The translations under genes and the position numbers were made by a program. DNA of 64,000 bases from JBGAHD01 sp044226395 (lineage in GTDB: Bacteria; Pseudomonadota; Gammaproteobacteria; Xanthomonadales; Ahniellaceae): the NCBI GenBank assembly GCA_044226395.1, contig JBGAHD010000006.1:1-64000 (forward strand). Reading direction: 5' to 3'. The notes under the pieces were generated by a model, which saw nothing but the letters and a program-made list of their open reading frames with translations, ran no database searches and was not told where the DNA came from. Shown piece after piece: positions 59,757 to 64,000 of this stretch (the first letter of the stretch is position 1; the number at the start of each line of letters is the position of its first letter).

Positions 59757-62015
59757 TCAGCGGCTATGTTGCGGGATGATCTTGGGGGTTACGAAGATCA
59801 ACAATTCTGCCTTGTCGATCGTCTGTCCCTTGCGTTTGAAAAGATTGCCAACGGCGGGGATATCGCCAAGGAAAGGCACCTTGGAAAGATCCTGCGCGCT
59901 ACGGAAATCGTAGACGCCACCCAAGACAACCGTCTGACCGTTCTCCACCAGCACAGCGGTACTGACCTCACGCTTGGTCAGGCTCGGCACGCTGCCCCCA
60001 TTCGACGTCGCTGTAAATCCGGAGATCTCGTCCTTCTTGACGTTGAGCGTCAGATACACCCGTTCGTCCTGGGTGATCGTCGGAGTCACCTTCAATTCCA
60101 GCAGAGCCTCCTTGAAGTTGACCGTCTCCGTGGCAACTCCATTGGCCACGGACACTGTCACATAACCCACTTCCTCGCCTTGCTTGATGTTGGCCTCGCG
60201 CTGGTTCGCGGTGATCACGCGCGGGCTGGACACCACTTCGCCGCGACCCTCTTCGTGCAGGGCCGACAGTTCCAAGTCGAGCAGATAGTCCTGGGCCAGC
60301 ACGCTCACGGCGAAACGGCCGGAGTTGGTCGCGGTGGGCAGGTTCACGTTCAAGCGCTGGATCAGCGAAGGCACCAGGATGCCGCCGCCGGGCGGATTGG
60401 ACACGCCCACCGGCAAGCCGGTGCCGCGACCGATCTGGGTGCGGTTGCGAATGACTTCGTTGAGCATGTTGTCGGTGCCGGTGATCGAACCACCGGTGCT
60501 GATAACATTGCCGTGCTTGTCTTCGTAGGCGCCCGAGATACCGAAGCGCGCGCCGATTTCCTTGCCGAAGCTTTCATCGGCCACGACCACGCGGGCCTCG
60601 ATCAGCACCTGGTCGACCGGACGGTCGAGCAGCTGGATCAGGTCGCGCACTTCCTGGATCTTCTGCGCGGTGTCGTTGAGCAGCAGCGTGTTCGTGCGCG
60701 CGTCATACGTGACCGAACCGCGCGACGACAGGAAACCCGAGGGTCGCTGCGACGCCGCGCCCTGAGCGCCCGCGCCGCCCTGCGCGCGCAGCGCGTCGGA
60801 GGTCAGCAGTTCCGCGACATCCTTGGCCGAGCCGTAGTTGATGGCGATGTATTCGCTCACCAGCGGGGCGCGATCCTCGAGCGCGATGCGGGCATCCTCG
60901 AGCGCCTGTTCGCGCTGGGCGATTTCGGCGGTCGGGGCGATCCAGATCACGTTGCCGCGACGGCGCTTGTCCAGGCCCTTCGACTGCAGAATGATGTCCA
61001 GCGCCTGATCCCACGGCACATTGTCCAGACGCAACGTCAGGCTGCCCTGCACGCTGTCGGCCACGACCACGTTGAGGCCGGAGACGTCGGCGATCAGCTG
61101 CAGCACCGAGCGCACGGGAATGTCCTGGAAGTTGAAGGTCACGCGCTCGCCGGTGTATTCGGGTTCCTTGAGGCGCTTGGCCGCTTCGGACTCTTCCTTG
61201 ATCGGCGCGACTTCAACCACGTATTCGTTGCCGCTCTGATAGGCCAGCGGCTCGAAGTTGCCCGACGCGCGAATCTCCATGCGCGCGCCGGTCGGCGTGG
61301 CCTTGGCCTCGACCGATTCGACGGGCGTGGCGAAGTCGGTCACGTCCAGGCGCTGGGCTTGGCCTTGCGGCACGCCGACGCCGGGCATCTCGACCACGAT
61401 CTTCGAGCCTTCGCGACGAAGATCCGCGGCGGCGCCGGAGCCACTGAAGGTGACGATGACGCGGCCTTCGCCGGCCTTGCCGCGACGGAAGTCGAGGTTG
61501 GCCAGTTCCGGACGCGGACCGCCGGTGCTCTTGGTCGGATCGCCCGAGGCGACCACCGAACCGAGCGCGCCGGTGGCGCCACCGCCCACGGTCAGGATCA
61601 GGTTATTGCCGTCCATGCGCGTGGTGTAGCTCGCCGAGCGAATCAGCTCGATGACCACGCGCGTGCGACCGGCGGCCTCGACCGCGGAGATCGCGGTGGC
61701 GGCGCCGATGCCGACGTCGATGCGACGCTGCGACAACGCGCTGCGCGTGTTGTCGAAGTCGACCGCGATGCGCGGCGGCGTGTCGGTGGTGAACAGTTTC
61801 GGGTCCGAAGGTGGCTCCGAGAGCTTCATGATCACGTCGACCTGACCACCGGAACCGGGGTTGTAGGTCACGGATTCAAGAACGTTCTCCGCCCAGGCGG
61901 GCGAGACCATCGCCGCGAGGCCCAACGCCAACAACCAGCCCATCGGGCCCATTGTGAGCGAGCGCCGGGCTGCCACTCGCTGGCTAGCTGAAACGATAGC
62001 GTGTGTGCTGAACAT
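59757..62015 (-). CDS. pilQ: Type IV pilus secretin PilQ
   Basis: PilQ forms the outer-membrane pore for the pilus. From ATG 62015 it has 752 residues. GGGGAG lies 9 bases upstream; the alternative ATG 62039 overlaps the pilP stop but has no good site. The signal peptide is LALGLAAMVSPAWA. Two AMIN domains follow (about 40-260), then a STN/N0 domain (VTFNFQDIPVRSVLQLIADV), an N1 domain and the secretin domain with EVVSSPRVITANQREANI and the C-terminal VPFLGDIPAVGNLFK. It is the last pil gene of the operon. Confidence 0.95.
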   Translation of the reverse strand: MFSTHAIVSASQRVAARRSLTMGPMGWLLALGLAAMVSPAWAENVLESVTYNPGSGGQVDVIMKLSEPPSDPKLFTTDTPPRIAVDFDNTRSALSQRRIDVGIGAATAISAVEAAGRTRVVIELIRSASYTTRMDGNNLILTVGGGATGALGSVVASGDPTKSTGGPRPELANLDFRRGKAGEGRVIVTFSGSGAAADLRREGSKIVVEMPGVGVPQGQAQRLDVTDFATPVESVEAKATPTGARMEIRASGNFEPLAYQSGNEYVVEVAPIKEESEAAKRLKEPEYTGERVTFNFQDIPVRSVLQLIADVSGLNVVVADSVQGSLTLRLDNVPWDQALDIILQSKGLDKRRRGNVIWIAPTAEIAQREQALEDARIALEDRAPLVSEYIAINYGSAKDVAELLTSDALRAQGGAGAQGAASQRPSGFLSSRGSVTYDARTNTLLLNDTAQKIQEVRDLIQLLDRPVDQVLIEARVVVADESFGKEIGARFGISGAYEDKHGNVISTGGSITGTDNMLNEVIRNRTQIGRGTGLPVGVSNPPGGGILVPSLIQRLNVNLPTATNSGRFAVSVLAQDYLLDLELSALHEEGRGEVVSSPRVITANQREANIKQGEEVGYVTVSVANGVATETVNFKEALLELKVTPTITQDERVYLTLNVKKDEISGFTATSNGGSVPSLTKREVSTAVLVENGQTVVLGGVYDFRSAQDLSKVPFLGDIPAVGNLFKRKGQTIDKAELLIFVTPKIIPQHSR

Positions 62016-62035
62016 GCCGGTTACTCCCCAATGGG

Positions 62036-62569
62036 TCATTGATCGTCGAGCGCGATGGAAGCGGGGCGTTCGATCCAGCCGCCCACGCCGTTGGGTATCA
62101 ACTCGACGAGCTCGATATGGTCGTCATAAATGGCCGTGATGCGGCCGAAGTTCTGTCCCATATAGTTCTCCGGTCGCACCTGATGGATCACGCCGTCGGG
62201 GTCCTTGACCAGACCCGTGACGTCGCCGCCCAGCCCAAGCGTGCCGACCATGTCGAGCGCGTCGAGCGGATAGTTTTCGAGTTCTTCTTTCGGACGCGAC
62301 TCGTCGGGGCGCGGGCCCTGGGCCTCGGCGGCATCCGGCAGCGGTGGGCTGAACGGATCACGCATGGTCTGGGCGTTGTATTCAAAGGTTTCGAAGGTCT
62401 GCAGCACGGGCAGCGGGTCGAGCGGCGCGCCCTTGCGCGACTTGATCTCGTCGATCTTCGCCTGCAGGTCGCTGGTGCCTCGCGTGCAGCCCGACAGCGC
62501 CGCGACGCACGCGAGCGCTAGCACCGCGGCGAGACGGCGAACCGGGACGGTGGTGTGTGGCTTGACCAT
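62036..62569 (-). CDS. pilP: Type IV pilus lipoprotein PilP
   Basis: PilP is an inner-membrane lipoprotein that links the PilMNO complex to PilQ. The 177-residue protein has a lipoprotein signal (VAALSGCTRG), a coil (LQAKIDEIKSRKGAPLDPLP) and a C-terminal HR-type beta domain with LDALDMVGTLGLGGDVTGLV (in two parts) and RPENYMGQNFGRI. It lies three bases after pilO and overlaps the long form of pilQ by four bases. Confidence 0.93.
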   Translation of the reverse strand: MVKPHTTVPVRRLAAVLALACVAALSGCTRGTSDLQAKIDEIKSRKGAPLDPLPVLQTFETFEYNAQTMRDPFSPPLPDAAEAQGPRPDESRPKEELENYPLDALDMVGTLGLGGDVTGLVKDPDGVIHQVRPENYMGQNFGRITAIYDDHIELVELIPNGVGGWIERPASIALDDQ

Positions 62570-62572
62570 TAC

Positions 62573-63241
62573 TTAGGTCCCCCCGGCGGGTTGTTGCTGC
62601 GCGTCGGCTTGAGCGGCCTGCTCTTCCTCGTCGACGTAGCGATACGTCTTGACCGTGCCTTCGAGCACGAGCAGGCCTTCGGGCGCGGGTCCGGCCTTGG
62701 GATCCGGCGCGTTCTGCGGCTTGAGCGAAATGTCGTGCATGGTCAGGATCACCACGCGCGGCAGCGAGGCCACGCCCGACACGAACGACCCGAACTGGTG
62801 ATACGTGCCCACCATGCGCAGGTTGATCGGCTTCTCGGCGTAGAACTCCTTGACGGTCTCGGGGCCCGGCTCGAACTTCTGATTGTCGATGCCGGTCGAC
62901 AGCGCGGTCTGCGAGACGTCGACCAGCAGGTCGGGCATCTCGGTCTTCGACGGCAGCTGACGCACCATCTGACGCAGGATTTCCTTCATCTCGTCGAGCT
63001 GCTTGCGATAGGCCTCGAGATTGACGACCTTGGCCTGCTTGAACTCGAACGTCTGCAGCAGTTCCGCTTCCTTGCCCTCGAGGCCACGCAGCGCGTTGCG
63101 CTTGTCCTCGACGTACAGATACCAGCCCAGGCCCACGATGATCACGAAGATCAAGCCCGCGAACACGGCCTTGACCGGCGTGGGCCATCCGCCCATGCGC
63201 TGGAAATCGAGATTATTGAGATCGAATTCCGACATCTTCAT
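62573..63241 (-). CDS. pilO: Type IV pilus inner-membrane protein PilO
   Basis: PilO pairs with PilN in the inner-membrane alignment platform. From ATG 63241 it has 222 residues. One membrane span (VFAGLIFVIIVGLGWYLYV) is followed by a coiled coil (ALRGLEGKEAELLQTFEFKQ) and a ferredoxin-like domain (FEPGPETVKEFYAEKPINL). The start overlaps the pilN stop by ATGA. The C-terminal tail is Gln/Ala-rich. Confidence 0.94.
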   Translation of the reverse strand: MKMSEFDLNNLDFQRMGGWPTPVKAVFAGLIFVIIVGLGWYLYVEDKRNALRGLEGKEAELLQTFEFKQAKVVNLEAYRKQLDEMKEILRQMVRQLPSKTEMPDLLVDVSQTALSTGIDNQKFEPGPETVKEFYAEKPINLRMVGTYHQFGSFVSGVASLPRVVILTMHDISLKPQNAPDPKAGPAPEGLLVLEGTVKTYRYVDEEEQAAQADAQQQPAGGT

Positions 63242-63849
63242 GACGTGGCCCCCTGCGCGGCCGTGGCGGCGTTGGGATCGGTGGTCGCGCCGTCGCCCTC
63301 GGTCTTGGGTTTCTTCAGATTGACGCGCAGCGTGAAGCTGTAACGGCTGCGCTTGTTGGCGCCGTCCTTCGCTTCGACGATCTGCAGGTCGGGCTCGCCG
63401 ACCCACTTGGAGGTTTCGAAGTTGCGCATGTATTCCGACACGCGCGCGTTCGATTCGGCCTGACCCTCGAGCGTGAGCTGCTCGCCGGTCTGCTTGATCG
63501 TGTTCAGACGCACGCCCTCGGGCAGGGTCCGCACCAGGTCATCGAACAGATGCACCATCAACGAACGGCTGGCCTGCAATTCCTCGATCACGCGCTTGCG
63601 GTTGAGGAGCTTGGTCTTGGTCTTGTCGAGCTCCTCGATCTCCTTGATCTTTAGATCGACCGCGGCGATCTCGCGCTCGAGCAGCTGATTGCGCCCGGTC
63701 TGATCGGCGATCGCGCGATTGAACTGCGTGACCACCAGGAACACCGCCAGCACGGCGGCCAGGGCAGCCGCCGCCAGGATGACCTGGGTCTCCTGGTTGC
63801 GTTGCTTGCGGCGCTCGTCGCGCCAGGGAAGTAGGTTGATTCTGGCCAT
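63238..63849 (-). CDS. pilN: Type IV pilus inner-membrane protein PilN
   Basis: PilN binds PilM through its short cytoplasmic tail and pairs with PilO in the periplasm. The 203-residue protein begins with the conserved PilM-binding motif INLLPWRDERRK (residues 4-15). It then has one membrane span (VILAAAALAAVLAVFLVV), a coiled coil (IKEIEELDKTKTKLLNRKR) and a small alpha-beta domain. The ATG shares one base with the stop of pilM (TAATG). Confidence 0.95.
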   Translation of the reverse strand: MARINLLPWRDERRKQRNQETQVILAAAALAAVLAVFLVVTQFNRAIADQTGRNQLLEREIAAVDLKIKEIEELDKTKTKLLNRKRVIEELQASRSLMVHLFDDLVRTLPEGVRLNTIKQTGEQLTLEGQAESNARVSEYMRNFETSKWVGEPDLQIVEAKDGANKRSRYSFTLRVNLKKPKTEGDGATTDPNAATAAQGATS

Positions 63850-64000
63850 TAGTCGAAGCTCCTCAGGGCCAGTCCGCAGGCAATCATCAAGGCGGGCGCG
63901 TCCTGTTGCAGGGTCTGCGCCTGGACTCGCGACGACAGCGCCATGCCCGCGAGCGGGTTGGCCACGATCGCCGGCACGCCGAGCTGTTCCTCGACCATGT
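63849..64000 (-). CDS. pilM: Type IV pilus protein PilM, C-terminal 50 residues (cut by window edge)
   Basis: Only the end of the gene is present; the start lies beyond base 64000. The visible part reads VEEQLGVPAIVANPLAGM, then ALSSRVQAQTL, then DAPALMIACGLALRSFD. This is the typical actin-like C-terminus of PilM. PilM is the cytoplasmic member of the alignment complex. The stop codon overlaps the pilN start, so the operon order is pilM-N-O-P-Q. Confidence 0.93.
   Translation of the reverse strand, partial: MVEEQLGVPAIVANPLAGMALSSRVQAQTLQQDAPALMIACGLALRSFD

Noticed and set aside
57022..59913. Open frame of 963 codons on the plus strand
   Set aside because: It is antisense to the Ig-like lipoprotein gene, which has a signal peptide, ribosome site and terminator. 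The antisense product is compositionally biased.
59667..61991. Open frame of 774 codons on the plus strand
   Set aside because: It is antisense to pilQ and has no start signal or recognisable domain.

Overview
This window is high-GC chromosomal DNA from a gammaproteobacterium. It most likely belongs to the Xanthomonadales/Lysobacterales. The reasons are the PilU-type retraction ATPase, the pilMNOPQ operon, the hpd-hmgA-fahA-maiA and hutCUHGI catabolic operons, the tryptophan dioxygenase, the fakAB-like/plsY/birA/coaX/SPOR/tRNA-Thr block, and the lectin-like SGxWYxPxxSGQG modules. The species cannot be fixed from the sequence alone. Nearly the whole window is coding. There is no prophage, insertion sequence, rRNA or CRISPR array, and I found one tRNA.

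Layout. 1-3.5 kb: a YdcH-like small protein, an OmpA/DUF4398 lipoprotein pair and pilU. 3.6-6.1 kb: an Amt ammonium channel, an unknown partner and a small 2-oxoglutarate oxygenase. 5.7-11 kb: the tyrosine/homogentisate pathway on the minus strand (hpd, hmgA, fahA, maiA), diverging from a marR regulator, with a palindrome in the spacer of a good hpd promoter. 11-14 kb: a TPR/aspartyl-hydroxylase protein and an ECF sigma factor with two membrane proteins. 14-17.8 kb: a 17-bp minisatellite, a POT peptide transporter, tryptophan 2,3-dioxygenase and a secreted protein. 17.9-21.4 kb: E1 alpha, E1 beta and E2 of a 2-oxoacid dehydrogenase, with no E3. 21.5-25.7 kb: small genes including a cupin, a glycine-zipper protein, a GNAT enzyme, phosphatidylserine synthase and a phosphoesterase. 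25.7-26.25 kb: the only sizeable non-coding block, holding a pyrimidine microsatellite, a 117-bp nested inverted repeat and a 35-bp tandem repeat whose unit also appears at base 1. 26.3-32.4 kb: hutC-hutU-hutH-hutG-hutI. 32.5-41.6 kb: membrane and secreted proteins, a Tat-exported intradiol-dioxygenase-like protein with two lectin-like modules, a TPR-CHAT protein and an extended TrpRS. 41.6-51 kb (minus): an ABC exporter, arginase, an Hpt-receiver protein, tRNA-Thr, SPOR, coaX, birA, plsY and a fused DAK2-DegV protein. 51-57 kb: an MtfA peptidase, transketolase, a DAACS symporter and a cNMP-binding EAL protein. 57-64 kb (minus): a large Ig-like lipoprotein and pilQPONM, with pilM cut by the window edge.

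How the genes work together. Three amino-acid routes are present. Tyrosine goes through 4-hydroxyphenylpyruvate and homogentisate to fumarate and acetoacetate. Histidine goes through urocanate to formimidoylglutamate and on to glutamate. Tryptophan is opened to N-formylkynurenine. Peptide import (POT), the 2-oxoacid dehydrogenase and arginase fit an organism that lives on proteins and peptides. The two pil loci encode the type IV pilus alignment complex, the outer-membrane secretin and a retraction ATPase. The DAK2-DegV/plsY pair is translationally coupled and suggests that exogenous fatty acids are activated to acyl-phosphate for phospholipid synthesis.
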